A stretch of DNA of 64,000 nt from Amaranthus tricolor (lineage: Eukaryota; Streptophyta; Magnoliopsida; Caryophyllales; Amaranthaceae): the NCBI RefSeq assembly GCF_026212465.1, contig NC_080049.1, positions 23,016,872 to 23,080,871 on the forward strand, written 5' to 3'. This document shows positions 1 through 11,454 of this stretch, piece after piece. Within the stretch, counting starts at the first letter, position 1; the number at the start of each line of letters is the position of its first letter. The notes below the pieces were generated by a model, which was given only the letters and a program-made list of their open reading frames with translations, had not been told where the DNA came from and did not search any database. The position numbers and the translations under genes were made by a program.

Positions 1-464
1 ATGTTAAATTTTTTCTACTTTATAAATTATCATGTAAGTATAGACATGTCTAAACTATCGGTCAGACAGGTACGAGTCAAATTACTTTTGATCAGGTCAA
101 TCTTTATCAAATCATGTCGATTTTGGGTCGAAAATATAAACAATTTATAAAATTAAAATATTTTTTTGTAAAAATAACCACACTACAACAAAATTAATTT
201 TTAATGGCATATATTTAATAACATTGAAAAAAAATGTTACTTATTTATATTTTTAGTGTCATAAAGTGGTTAAGTGACATTTTATTTGGCCTTTAGTGAT
301 ATAATAATTGTCATTATAGCCTATAATGATATATATGAGAAATGTCATTAGATCTCATGTCTCAAAATGCTTTATTAAGATTTTTTTATTATACTGCTAA
401 AGAGAATAATAAATGTCACTAAATCCACTGTATATACTCCATATATAAGAATTTTAAACTATTA

Positions 465-895
465 CTCCCTCCGTTCTTTTTTGATCTTCCACTTTGGGTT
501 TTTCACACATATTAAGGAAGATAGAATCTTTGGGTTGTGGTGAGTATTATTTTAATTAAATAGTAGTGTGAAGTAATGATTGTATTGGAAGTATGAGGTT
601 ATAGTGGGTATTATTTTAATTAAATAGTAGTGTGAAGTAATGATTGTATTGGAAGTATGAGGTTGTAGTGGGTATTATTTTAATTAAATAGTAGTGTGAA
701 GTAATGATTATATTGAAAGTATGAGAGAGAAAATAATTATAAATAAATGAAAATGGGTACATTAAAAGAAAAAGGGAGTTTTAAGGGGTAAAAGTGGAAT
801 AAAAACTTTCTAAAAATAGAAAGTATTCTAAAGTGGAAGAACTTTTGAAACTACCCGTTATAGTAATGTGGAAAATCAAAAAAGAACGGAGGAAG
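465..895. mobile_element. Stowaway-type MITE (Tc1/mariner), enlarged by a tandem repeat
   Basis: Inverted ends CTCCCTCCGTTCTTTTTTGA and its complement at 876-895, flanked by TA on both sides (463-464 and 896-897), are the classic signature of plant Stowaway elements. The element is longer than most because it holds a 64-base tandem repeat. It has no coding capacity and would depend on a mariner-like transposase elsewhere. Confidence 0.8.
545..735. repeat. 64-bp tandem repeat, about three copies
   Basis: Units begin at about 545, 609 and 673 with the same TATTATTTTAATTAAATAG start, and differ by only a few bases. The array lies wholly within the Stowaway element, so the expansion happened after, or as part of, the spread of that MITE copy. 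Confidence 0.85.
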
Positions 896-1557
896 TATGT
901 TGTAGTGTTGATATACAAATTTTAAGTATGTAATAGAAATGATAAAAACTTTTGAAAATACAAATGTAGTGAATTATAACTAAAAATGATAATATGAAAC
1001 TGAAAAGTTGACAAAACTAAAAAAATCATTTTAAAGATGTTAGATTTTACCCAATTTTTGCAATATTTTCGGTTATGGCTCCAATTTTACCCGCTAATTT
1101 TCGGTCCAATTTTAGATTATTTTCAAATCAAATTAAATTTTAATGTGTCTATATCTAATTAAAAGAGTCAAGGACTGCTACCGAACCTAGGATTAAGTAC
1201 TACATAGAGTCATAGACATTACACAGCATTAAAGACCTTTATTTCAATTTTATTTAAACAATAATATTATCATTATCACTAACACTTAATACTAAGTTAC
1301 TAACACTTATCAGTTTCACCTTTAATTTTCCTAATCATAATTCATACTTTATCGTTTCAAAATACTTTATTGTTTCTAAAATACTTATAATATTTGATTT
1401 TTTATGCAATTTAATGCACTATTTTAATCGTTAATATCCCTAGTTATGTTATAAATACTTAGATAAATCAAATAAGATCTCATTTAATTATGTTTTAACT
1501 TATAAATTAAAAATTAACATCAACTAAAAAATAATAAATAAATAGTAATATTTTTTA

Positions 1558-1921
1558 GGAAAATTTGCAAAGAAACACCTTTTAAAATCATTTTTTTGTA
1601 AAACACCTTTTAAAATTTTTTTTTTTGTAAAAAAACACCTTTTAAGAGACTTTTTATTAAAAAAACACCTTAAATCAGTTTCCGGTGATTTTTGTCAACT
1701 TTCAGGCGATGACTATGCTATTTGAGCTCAAAAGTCAACGCCTGAAAGTTGATAAATGGCATAAGTCAACGCTTGAAAGTTGACAAAAGTCACCGGAAAC
1801 TGATTTAAGGTGTTTTTTTTAATAAAAAGTCTTTTAAAAGGTGTTTTTTTATAAAAAAATTTTAAAAGGTATTTTTTTAAAAAAAAACTGATTTTATAAG
1901 TTGTTTCTTTGCAAATTACTC
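1558..1921. mobile_element. Foldback MULE-type MITE with 9-bp target duplication
   Basis: Nearly the whole 364 bases is one long hairpin: the left arm carries TTTGCAAAGAAACACCTTTT, then TTAAATCAGTTTCCGGTGA, and the right arm repeats these inverted. The element is flanked by a perfect 9-base direct repeat TATTTTTTA (1549-1557 and 1922-1930), which is the target-site length of Mutator-like elements. No transposase is present. A much larger member of the same family sits at 38687-39962. Confidence 0.82.
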
Positions 1922-2242
1922 TATTTTTTACAATGTTGCATGTAAATGGAATTGTAGATGGTGATAAACTGTACATAAAAATAAAGAACTAAAACAGAAA
2001 CCAAATCACCAAAGATAGAGTTATCTCTACAACCTTTCCGCATTAAAAGCTCCAAAAAGCAAACATATTTCACGGGCAATCCATTTTTTCCCAAGCATTT
2101 TATCATGAAAACCTGAAAAGCAACTAAATTTTTTCCTAAATATTGACCACACCATTTAACTGTGTCGGTTTCCAAAACACTCAAAATACAAATTTTTAGT
2201 AGAAATTCTTACCTTAAATGACACATGTCATCATCTTCTCCT

Positions 2243-2250
2243 TATATAAA
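2243..2250 (+). promoter_or_regulatory. TATA box of the GT34 gene
   Basis: TATATAAA stands about 180 bases before the chosen ATG at 2425. A transcription start about 30 bases downstream would give a 5' UTR of roughly 150 bases. Confidence 0.6.
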
Positions 2251-2424
2251 TTCTTCATACTCAAAACTCAAGAATAAAGACTCAAACTCTTAACTTTTGT
2301 GGGACCCAAAATTCCTCAGTTAGTGCAATTTCTATCGTTCCTTAATTTACTACTCTCACTTCTTTTTATGTATGAAATTAAATCCCTGTTTTTTTCCATA
2401 ATTCTCCATTTTTCCTCTCTCAAA

Positions 2425-3678
2425 ATGAATGTTTTTGAAACTGAAAATCAGGAGAAGATGAAATTTCGGCAGAATACGTCGTCGTTTTGCTCAGAGGCTG
2501 CTATGTTCTTAAGTGGTGCATTTCTTGCTTTTCTTTTTGTTTGGTCTCTTTGGTGTTTCACAACTCCTCCTCCTTCTTTTTTCTCTTTTTTACCTTCAAA
2601 AACACCTACCCAACCCGACCCGACTACATTCTATGACGACCCGGACTTGGGTTACACTATCGAAACCCGGGTGCAAAACTGGGATGAAAAGCGTAAACAA
2701 TGGTTAAACTTACACCCAGAATTTTCTGGGACTGAAAGGGTAGTGATGGTAACCGGGTCACAACCCGGGCCGTGTAAGAACTCCATGGGAGACCATATTC
2801 TACTACGTTTCTTCAAAAATAAAGTGGATTACTGTCGGATACATGGGTATGATATCTTCTACAACAATGTGCTATTAGATCAGAGGATGTTTACTTATTG
2901 GGCCAAATACCCGGCTGTAAAAGCTGCAATGATAGCCCACCCGGAAGCCGAGTGGATCTGGTGGGTTGACTCAGACGCAGTCATTACTGACATGGACTTT
3001 AACCTCCCATTAGAAAAGTACAAAGCTTATAGTTTAATCATCCATGGATGGGATCACTTGGTATTTCAGAAGAAGAGCTGGACCGGGCTCAATGCAGGTG
3101 TGTTCTTAATCAGAAACTGTCAATGGTCCATGGATTTGTTGGAAAGATGGGCCAAATTCGGGCCATCAAGCCCGGATTATGAAAAATGGGGGAAAATTCA
3201 GAAATCAATCTTCCCAGACAAAACATTTCCAGAAGCAGATGATCAAACAGGGATAGCATACATAATGGTGAAAGAAGGGAAAAAATGGAATGATAAAATA
3301 TACTTAGAAAAACAGTATTATTTTGAAGGGTATTGGGTGGAAATTGTGGATAAATTAGAGAATATAACAGCGTATTATAGCAAAATAGAGAGGAGGGAGC
3401 GCATGTTAAGGAGGAAACATGCAGAGAAAAGGGGGGAAGACTATCGTGCGCAGTGGGAAGAGATGATTGAAGAAGATAAAATGAGAAGGCCATTTATAAC
3501 ACATTTTACAGGGTGTGAACCATGCAGTGGAAAACATAATGAGAAGTACAGTAGAGAAGATTGTTTGAAAGGGATGAACATGGCTTTAAATTTTGGTGAT
3601 AATCAAGTGTTGAGAAATTTTGGTTATTTTCGACCGGATTTGGCTAATACTTCTGTTGTTCAGCCTATTGTTTTTTGA
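2425..3678 (+). CDS. GT34 family glycosyltransferase (galactosyltransferase-like)
   Basis: Golgi type II membrane enzyme of family GT34, which adds xylose or galactose to hemicellulose backbones. The sequence most resembles the galactomannan galactosyltransferase-like branch rather than the xyloglucan xylosyltransferases; the sugar specificity is an inference. The 417-residue product has a short cytosolic N-terminus, one membrane segment at about residues 25-45, a proline-rich stem, then the catalytic domain. Conserved blocks include MVTGSQPGPCKN, the metal-binding DSD (about 182-184) in WWVDSDAV, IHGWDHL and GLNAGVFLIRN. The reading frame is open upstream to 2299, but that codon is GTG and not a likely eukaryotic start. 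ATGs at 2368 and 2458 are alternatives; 2425 gives the usual short N-tail. Single exon, TAG/TGA-free, with a TATA box upstream; appears functional. A near-identical family size (about 430-460 residues) supports completeness. Confidence 0.9.
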   Translation: MNVFETENQEKMKFRQNTSSFCSEAAMFLSGAFLAFLFVWSLWCFTTPPPSFFSFLPSKTPTQPDPTTFYDDPDLGYTIETRVQNWDEKRKQWLNLHPEFSGTERVVMVTGSQPGPCKNSMGDHILLRFFKNKVDYCRIHGYDIFYNNVLLDQRMFTYWAKYPAVKAAMIAHPEAEWIWWVDSDAVITDMDFNLPLEKYKAYSLIIHGWDHLVFQKKSWTGLNAGVFLIRNCQWSMDLLERWAKFGPSSPDYEKWGKIQKSIFPDKTFPEADDQTGIAYIMVKEGKKWNDKIYLEKQYYFEGYWVEIVDKLENITAYYSKIERRERMLRRKHAEKRGEDYRAQWEEMIEEDKMRRPFITHFTGCEPCSGKHNEKYSREDCLKGMNMALNFGDNQVLRNFGYFRPDLANTSVVQPIVF

Positions 3679-4205
3679 TGTTTTGGTAATTAGGTTGATT
3701 GTTACTTCTACTTGCTATATACTAATATAATATGTTATGCTTCATCCTCTGTTTTTATGCAATGTAATAACTGAATAATAGAATATTGTTATAGTAGTTG
3801 TATAAGGGTTGATGTAGTAGTCGTGTTTAAGATATTGTATATTATAATTGATTTTGTAGTAGGCAAACAAGCAATTTTTTTGAAAATGATCTTATAACAA
3901 GGGTGTCTAATAAAACACAAATTATAGTGAGTGACGGTACGTTTGAAAGAGTTTTAGTTTAATTTAGTCAACTCATCATTATTTTTTAGTTTAATTAAGT
4001 TTTAATAGGTTGAGCTTAAAAGACGTTTTTCAGCGAGAGTGGTAAATCACCACTATGTAGCATAATTTTATAGAGGGTATTTTTAGTCAGTCCATTATCA
4101 TATTTTAGTTTAATCAAGTTTTAATGTGTTGTACTTAAAAGACATTCTCGAGGAGAGTGGTAAATCACCACCATGTAGCATAATTTTATAGAGGGGATTT
4201 TTAGT
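3679..4205. repeat. 3' flank of GT34 gene with a 119-bp tandem duplication
   Basis: The immediate 3' flank is AT-rich and presumably holds the poly(A) site. From about 3965 a unit of about 119 bases is present twice; both copies contain GAGAGTGGTAAATCACCAC followed by ATGTAGCATAATTTTATAGA, with minor differences. The AGTGGTAAATCACCACT core is itself a short hairpin. No coding sequence is evident. Confidence 0.7.
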
Positions 4206-6270
4206 GTTCTGCTTTATCTTTTTCTCATTTTATATATTTAATTATTATGTCTTTTAATTGTTTTTGGTAATTTGTAAATCACGGTTATTAATTAGGATTT
4301 TATTCCTTGTAATAGAAGGTTTTTGGTTGTCTTTTTGAATGATAGAGTATGTGACATACTACTATACTAAAGTTTTAATCATAAGATTAAATTTTTTTGT
4401 TGACTTGATACTTTATTATTGTATTAGAATTCATAGGCTTATTTTTGATGAATTGGTCTCTTAAATTTTAACTACAAAAGTTTGGTCTCTTGACTTTGAA
4501 GTACAAAAGTTATTTTTAGTTAATGATTTGATGGTTTGAATATGCTTATTCTATAAAAATACAACATTTTTAAGTGTATGTAGTTTGGTATTTTTTTCAT
4601 TCTGAAATACTTGCTACATTACGATTATTGACAATATTTATCGTTTAAGCTTGTTTTATATATTACGGTTAATGCATAAAAAAATATAGTCAAGTGGGAT
4701 CTTGTATGAATCGTTTAATAACATACTTCCATGATATTAATTTTTTACGATTTTTAGATGTGCATAATTCAATATATAAATATCAGAATAACAAATTAGA
4801 ATTTAAGTTGCGTAAAAAATCAAATGTAGCATGTATAACGAAACGAAACAAGTAAATTTATTAGTCTATTCTATGGGTGGAGACTCCTTAGTATATAGTC
4901 GTGGGTAGATTTATGCATCGGGTTAAATATGGGCCGAACCAAATTCAAATGAAAATGAGTTGGGCCTAACAAGCTTTATGAAAAAATGAGCTCAAATGTT
5001 GGACCCTTTCGATCAGCTGTAGCCCATCCGACCAATTTCAATCAAATACAACCTTTTCAACTTCAATCAAGTTAGATTATCGAGGCCTTGATTTTATCAT
5101 TCTTTGTTCTTGTATGTATCATTTTCCTCTATTATTTAGAAAATTTATAAAAAAATGAATAAAATAGTATAAGTTTCAACTTTATTTCAAAAATAAGTGT
5201 GAAATTTTCGAATTTGAGATTTGGGGTTGTTTGCAGTTAGTAACTGCGAACAGATCAAAAAAGATAAAAATAGTTGTTCGCAGTTACTTGGTTAGAAAGT
5301 TTTGGGCTTGTAGGCCAATAACCCCCTTAACAGCAATTTAGGGTTAGATTAACAGGGTATTTAGGTAATTTCAAAATAATAAATAAGTTAATAAATTAAT
5401 AAATGGTACCATAACAATTACCATCTTGAAATAGTAGAAAACTTATTTCTTAAATACTGTTTTACTCAAATAATTTTTTTTCGAGATTTAAAAAATGAGA
5501 CCAATTTACTATTGTTTTTGAGACATTTTCATAAATCTTTCATTTTCTATGCTAATTTTCTACCTTTCTATGTAAAAAAATTCCCACAAAAATCCTTCAA
5601 ATATTAAAAAATAATTCAAGTAATCCAACTTCAAAAAATTAATTTTGTTTAATCACCATAATTTTAATATATCTTGCTTATAAAAATATAGTTACTATGA
5701 AAATAAATATAAATGGTAGATAAATAAAGGGAGAAACAATATGTAGAGATTAGGGATAGGGAAAAAGTAAGATATTGGGAAAAAGTAAGATATAGGGGAT
5801 GGTAAATTTTAAAAAGAGGTTATTATTAATAAAAATAAGTTGAAAAATAAATTTTTATGAGGGAGAAAAAAATAATTAGTGTCATGACCAAAAGTCATTG
5901 TTATGGATGCTCTTAATTAGGGCTTGGAGATCAGTGGGTAAGTTAATTTTTTTTATGTTTATATCGGAAATCGCACAAGCGTGTGACCATCTCATTAGAA
6001 ATTTTTTGATAATACTCAAAAATGCTAATGGGTTTTATTTTTTATTTAATTAGGAAAAGTTATTGGGTCAGTTATAATTGCTAAAATACTTTTAATGTTA
6101 AATAGTAATTTTTTTTAAAAAATACGAAAATTGTGAAAAAGTGATATTAAATAAAGAAAGTGAATAAATTGTGTTGATCATATTAAAAAAAATTAATATG
6201 TAGCTAAGATTAAAAAAATATGGTGAAGTTTATTTCTAATAAGGAAACAATGCTAAATAAATAATGCTCA
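4206..6270. other. AT-rich intergenic spacer, no gene seen
   Basis: No reading frame with recognisable domains on either strand. A stretch at about 5340-5440 (TTTAGGTAATTTCAAAATAA, then TAAATGGTACCATAACAAT) resembles one at about 50335-50420, suggesting an old dispersed repeat. Otherwise I see nothing in it. Confidence 0.5.
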
Positions 6271-6485
6271 AGAATATTTAGTGAATTCTGAAACTTAAAT
6301 TATGTGGAGAATATTGACTCTAAAGTATTAAGATTGTAAGGAAAGTCAACCATTATGCGGAAAATATTTAGTTAATTCTGAAACTTAAATTATGTGGAGA
6401 ATATTGACTCTAAAATATTAAAATTGTAAGAAAAGTCAACTATTATGCGGAGAATATTTAGTTAATTCTGAAACTTAAATTATGA
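6271..6485. repeat. 90-bp tandem repeat, about 2.4 copies
   Basis: Units start at 6271, 6361 and 6451 with AATATTTAGTTAATTCTGAA and continue with TTATGTGGAGAATATTGACT. Copies differ by a few substitutions. Non-coding. Confidence 0.85.
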
Positions 6486-6635
6486 ATTCACAATCACAAC
6501 CTGTCTCGATACACCAAGACAAAATTAGTAGTAGCTCTTGTGTCCTACACCCTTTATTCGTACGAATTTTTCAATATTTCTACTTTGATTCCTTCTCTTT
6601 ATTTTATTTTATTTTTATTTACATAATGTTATTGG

Positions 6636-7882
6636 TCATGAAACGGGTTTGGAGCGGGTACAGTCAGACTTGGATCAGGACCCATTTATTTTTATTAGAT
6701 TCATACCTAGACCCTTCGAATTTAATGGGTCTAGGGTTCTTAATGGATTTAAAAATTTTCTTTGATTTGTCAAATTTAAGCATTTTGTAAGTCTAAGCGT
6801 TTTGTAAGTTATTATATTTTTTTTATTTTTTATATGAAACAAACCCTAAACTAAAAAAGAAAATAGAACATTCATTGCACATCAACCATTTGATAATTTG
6901 CTTCTGAGAAAAATCAACTAATAAAATTGAATACTTGTTAAACCATCCAATGTATTCAGAAAATAAAGCTAAATACGAATCAAACTAATACTCATACGAC
7001 GAAAGTGTTAAAATTTTCAACAATGAGGCTTATTGAAAAGAATATGTTAAGATTGCGACTGTAAAGAACGAGTTTGATCATAAAAGTGTTCAACGAATTG
7101 ATTAGGCTGGGACAATTCGTCATATAATCTCATCGTGGCCCATTCGTGTGGACACGGGACACCCGTGGACTCAGGCCTGCAAACCCACGGGTCAAGAGCG
7201 TTGACTTACACATAAACTTGGCGAGGTTTATTGTTTCCCAAAAAGATATAGTAGTAGGAAGGTTAACTCAACTGATATTAGCATATATATGCAAGTCAAC
7301 AACCATAATTTTATCGACGTGGAATCTTATTTGTGAAGTATTTCCAACAGAATATACCTAGAAAATGTGAGAGAAAAATGAGAAAAAATTCCGAGGTGAA
7401 GATGATCTTGCAGAGGATGTAAATTGGCTAGCCAATCTAGCAACAAATTAAAGGAAGACATTTTTAATATATAATTCCAAGAAAGAAAAAGTTTGTGAAG
7501 GTTGAAAATGGAGGCAAGTAGGAAGGTTTTAACCTGGGTCTTCTTCATAAAAGTGTTCAACGAAGAAATTAAGGAGAGAATCAGAGATATGAGATTGAGG
7601 GGCGGCGTAATTAAAGATTGAAGACTGAAGATTAGCTTTAGTATTTTAGGAATAGCATATTATATGAATTAAAATGGGGGCAAACTATTAAATTATTATT
7701 TGGGTTTGGGTCCAGGTCTAGAGGTTGGATATGGGTTCTGGTTCGGGTTTGAGGGTTTGGACCAGAATCCAAACCCGTTTATTATTTTTTAGATTCAGAT
7801 TCGATTTGAATTCGATGGGTCTCAAAAAATAAGATCTAGACCCTTAAAAGAGGGGTGGGTCCAGGACCCAAAACCATCCCTA
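6636..7882. mobile_element. Probable decayed hAT-like element
   Basis: The left end (GGTCATGAAACGGGTTTGGA) and the complement of the right end (TAGGGATGGTTTTGGGTCC) are similar imperfect inverted termini of the GGGTTTGG / TAGGGATGG type common in plant hAT elements. Subterminal sequence is rich in GGGTC/GACCC words on both sides. The flanks share only AATGT, so the 8-bp target duplication is not convincing. Short open frames inside match no family I know. The family call is tentative. Confidence 0.4.
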
Positions 7883-8106
7883 AATGTCACCATTATTTTT
7901 TCATTTTAATTGAACTAGTGACAAATTCAGTACTTAAATTCAACAAAAACACAATCATAACAAAAACTAACACAATATAAAATATTAAAACAATTGTAAA
8001 TATATATGTTAAAAATTAATATTTTAATTCAACTATAAAAAATATTTTATAATCTATTTCGCTGAGTTTTTATAAAGTGAGATTAATTTTCCAAATTGCG
8101 GTTTTG

Positions 8107-8107
<1 letters not shown>
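7883..8107. other. AT-rich spacer
   Basis: No gene or repeat recognised before the AT microsatellite. Confidence 0.4.

Positions 8108-8196
<89 letters not shown>
8108..8196. repeat. (AT)n microsatellite
   Basis: An uninterrupted AT dinucleotide run of about 89 bases. Confidence 0.98.
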
Positions 8197-8199
<3 letters not shown>

Positions 8200-8261
8200 G
8201 CTTTATGGAAGACTAAATAATAAAAATACGAAGAGACAAGACTTACATATAACAGAAAGTG

Positions 8262-8400
8262 TGTAGCTTAGCTGGTCAAGAATGTTTTCATTAAGGCTTC
8301 AATATAAAAGATGTCACTTTCGAATCTTATAAACTACAAACAAATTTACAAAATTTTAGTGCCCATGTGAGTGCAGGATCTAATTGGGTCCACCCCTGAT
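8262..8400 (+). mobile_element. SINE-like fragment with tRNA-type promoter boxes
   Basis: TAGCTTAGCTGGTCAAGAAT resembles an A box (TRGCnnAGYnGG), and TTTCGAATCTT about 45 bases further resembles a B box (GGTTCGAnTCC). The stems of a true tRNA are absent. A short SINE head is the most likely reading. Confidence 0.35.
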
Positions 8401-8730
8401 TCATACTCATTATGTTTCTCTCACTTTAAATAGCCATATTCATCCAATCAATACATAATTTTGATCATATATGTTTTAAACGATTCTTAACTAAAGATTA
8501 TAAAAATTTTATGTAATGAAAGTATGCGATTGAACGATTCAAACAAGATCTCACTTTACTATATTTTTTCTCTCACATTAGTTGTGCAATGCATGATATT
8601 TTAGCATCGAGATATAGAAATATACGATATCAAAAAAATTAAGCCAGAAATATTATTCAGTAGAAACACTCAATTTTAATAGTTATATATATAAATTAAC
8701 TCTATAATTTTGGAAATTGTCGACAATATA

Positions 8731-8989
8731 TGCTCCTTCTATTTTCATTTGTTCTTCTTATTCACTTTTTGCGCAGATCACAATGCAAACTTAGAAGTCA
8801 AATAATTTTAATTGTAGGTTTTTAATAATTCTAAAAAGATGATATTTAGAAAATATATATTGAGACGAATCCATTAAGATCCCATATAAATATGTTTTTT
8901 CATATAGATCGATGAAAAATCATAGTCAAAGTTTGGCACTAAAATTCGTAAATTCCATTTGAAATGAACATATGAAAACGGAGGGAGTA
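8731..8989. mobile_element. Stowaway-like MITE
   Basis: Left terminus CTCCTTCTATTTTCATTTGT at 8733 and right terminus ACGGAGGGAGTA near 8978-8989 are imperfect inverted copies of the CTCCCTCCG end. TA dinucleotides flank the ends. No coding sequence. Confidence 0.55.
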
Positions 8990-9061
8990 TTATGCAGTAT
9001 GTTATATTTTTTTAATTTACTCGATTTAACTATAAATAAATGCTAGTCAAAGATATATAAA

Positions 9062-9270
9062 TACTCTCTTAGTCCCATTCAATTTGCATCATTTTAGTTC
9101 TTCCCACTTAATTTAAATCATTTCTATTTTGGACAATAACTCACCACTTTCTTTCAATCTCATCAATATATTAAAATTTTTTAATTTTATCCACGTAAAT
9201 TATTCTCACTCTTTATTTATTACGACAATTTTAAATTTTACTCAATGCAATTCAAAATGAACAGATGAGT
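9062..9270. mobile_element. Possible Stowaway-derived MITE fragment
   Basis: Starts TCTCTTAGTCCCATTCAATT and ends with a loosely inverted copy (AATGCAATTCAAAATGAACA and on). Terminal repeats are weak; this is a best guess for a repeat-like segment. Confidence 0.35.
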
Positions 9271-9474
9271 AGCAGAGAAATTGATCAATATCAAATACAT
9301 GTTATTTTTTATTAGTTAATAAATAAGTTATATTTGGCAAACTCCATTTGAAAATTTTCAAGCTTTTTAATATAATAAAATAATGGATAACGGAGAAATA
9401 ATTACCTTCATTATTGTTTTAATAACCGTATTTCGTAAGCCGAAAAAAGTAACACCAAACCTTCCATGATAGTT

Positions 9475-10460
9475 GACTTCACCTGCAAGAATGCGCGAAC
9501 TTGAAACCGCTATTCTATCAATCTATCTATCTATTAATTAAAAACACACAATAATTTTATTACAAAAAAGAAATTATTTGATGACTCATTCAATCTAATT
9601 ACACCATTCCACCTCAATCTCAACTCCTCTTTCTTTGTCTCATCTCGCCGGCACCATTCACTAACTTGTAACTACCCATATTATTACTTCCTTACTATTT
9701 GTAAAAGTTGCTACAGTTTGATCTTATTTGATATATATTTCTTCATGTATGATGTAAAACATAGTTAAATGTGATATTGTTTGATTCGTCTTTATATATA
9801 TTTTTATAATATTAACTTTTAAAAATTTTTATAATATGAAATTAAAAATATTAAAGATTAAAATCGTGCATTGAATAGCGTGAAAAACAAAAGTGTAACA
9901 ACTACTTCCTCCGTTCCTTTTTGTTTTTCCACTTTAAAACAGAAAAATGTAAATTAGATTTTTGAAATATATATTGAAAAAAAAATATATTCATGTAAGA
10001 TCTTGTTAGATTTATCTTGATATAAAGTTTTTTAATATATAATTTTTATAATTTTTTATGATGTGATAGAGTATTAATAAGTAGAGAAAGTATTAAAATC
10101 AATTTCTATGCGATAATTAAATTCTTTATTTTCAATATTTTTTCTTTATATATTATATTGTGATCATTTTCGACTGACTTATCCTAGATACGGTCATACA
10201 CTTACTAGTACCATCATAATTGTCTCTATCAGACCAGCTTACATACAAAAATTTACCGGGAAATATAAATCAACCAAACTAAGCGAGGAAGATGAATGAT
10301 TGGATTAATTAGTTCTGCAATGATTTTTCCACTGCAATTCTTATATATATGTATAGAAATATAAAGTTTTTGTTATGTTATTTTGGGGGTTTTTTTACTG
10401 AAAGGTTGTAAATTTTGGGTTGGGATAATCTGAGTTTTATTTTTCTTTTTATTTCTTTTA
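9475..10460 (+). pseudogene. Hollowed-out relic of the SnRK3-like kinase gene
   Basis: This segment matches the flanks of the intact kinase gene at 27535-28900 but lacks its coding body. Upstream, GCGCGAACTTGAAACCGC and TGATGACTCATTCAATCTAA are shared with the kinase promoter, and GATACGG..CATACACTTAC with its 5' UTR. At about 10257 CCGGGAAATATAAA..ACCAAACT matches the first coding bases. It then jumps to GATGAATGA, matching the end of the kinase reading frame with its stop, and on to the 3' UTR (TTTTGGGGGTTT, then GGTTGTAAATTTTGGG near 10384-10420). About 0.8 kb of coding sequence is therefore missing, and a Stowaway-like end (CTTCCTCCGTTCC at about 9905) has landed in the promoter part. It can make no kinase. 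Confidence 0.75.
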
Positions 10461-10629
10461 GAAACCTAATAATTTGTTGATAAAACTGTTATACGATAGC
10501 TACAATAGAATAACAATCGATAAAATACATAACAATTTAAATCAAACAAAATTGTTTATAGAAAAAGTTACGATTATTATAAATAAGATCTAACATTATT
10601 GACATAGAAATATGCTTCACACTATTGAC

Positions 10630-11248
10630 TGTTGAAGAAATTACCACACACACGCAAGGATCAACGATTAAGTCTCAAGAACAAGCTTCACACAAACACC
10701 CAAAACAGAATCAAATGTGCAACCCACGAAGAACCACAATTAAGCAATCAAGAATGCAATCAAAGCCAACACAAAGAAGTAAGTGGTTCACCCCTAATTG
10801 GGCTACGTCTGATGTCCTAACCTAAATGTCTTATTGCTTCTTCAAATGTTCTCCAATGGAGGTACAAGAGATGATGATGATTACAATTTTGAGAGAATAA
10901 GAGAATAGGCGAGAGTAGAAAGAGTGTAGAGAGAGGTTAAGAAATCATTACACTAATCTATGTGTTTAGCCCTATTTACAATGCATAGGGACTAAACACT
11001 TACATACAATCCTAAGGCAAAACAAGAAGCGAAACAAAAGAACAAAAATTTTGTTCCAGCACATAAAGTCGAGTCGGCTTTCCCTTGGCAGGGGAAAAGC
11101 CGACTTGGCTTTTGCCTCCAAGATTCAATTCTTCATTTCACTCTTGATCTTTATATCATTTTTACCCTTTTTCATCTCTTTTTACCACAAAACTTTAACC
11201 ATGGGTTAAGGACTAAGTCACACCCTTAATCAACCTTAAAACACCACA
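10630..11248 (-). repeat. 3' LTR of the decayed copia
   Basis: On the plus strand it begins TGTTGAAGAAATTACC and ends AAAACACCACA, that is TG..CA on the minus strand too. It pairs with 16964-17618 along its whole length (shared ATTAAGCAATCAAGAA, CCTAATTGGGCTAC, GTGTTTAGCCCTAT). It carries the inverted pair GTCGGC (11073) and GCCGAC (11099). Confidence 0.85.
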
Positions 11249-11454
11249 ATCTCCACCTTGACTTACGTCCGCAAGCCATTCATCCTAAACATGCCAATCA
11301 TCATCACAAATACATAAACAATCCAAAGGCATCATCGTGAGCTAGGGTAGTGTGTAAATCACATACACGATTCTTGGTGAGGAAATCACATCCTCCTTCT
11401 ATATGAAAATTACATGCATCTCTTGTAGACTCCACCTTAACCCCAAAACTAACA

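Larger units (their letters stand above)
181..907. mobile_element. Small non-autonomous CACTA-like element with a nested MITE
   Basis: The left end reads CACTACAACAAAAT at 181 and the right end TGTTGTAGTG at 898-907, its exact inverse over 10 bases. If the Stowaway insertion at 465-895 is removed, the inner terminal sequences also match over roughly 24 bases with a few differences. The inside is AT-rich and repeats TGTCATTA-like words on both strands. No coding sequence is seen. The flanking trinucleotides (CCA and TTG) do not form the 3-bp target duplication expected for CACTA elements, so the outer limits are uncertain. Confidence 0.5.

Noticed and set aside
1921..2184. Minus-strand 87-codon frame between the foldback and the GT34 promoter
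   Set aside because: No family resemblance, and it runs into the foldback terminus.
2299..2424. N-terminal extension of the GT34 frame to 2299
   Set aside because: The codon at 2299 is GTG and the extension would add a second hydrophobic stretch absent from the family; the ATG at 2425 is preferred.
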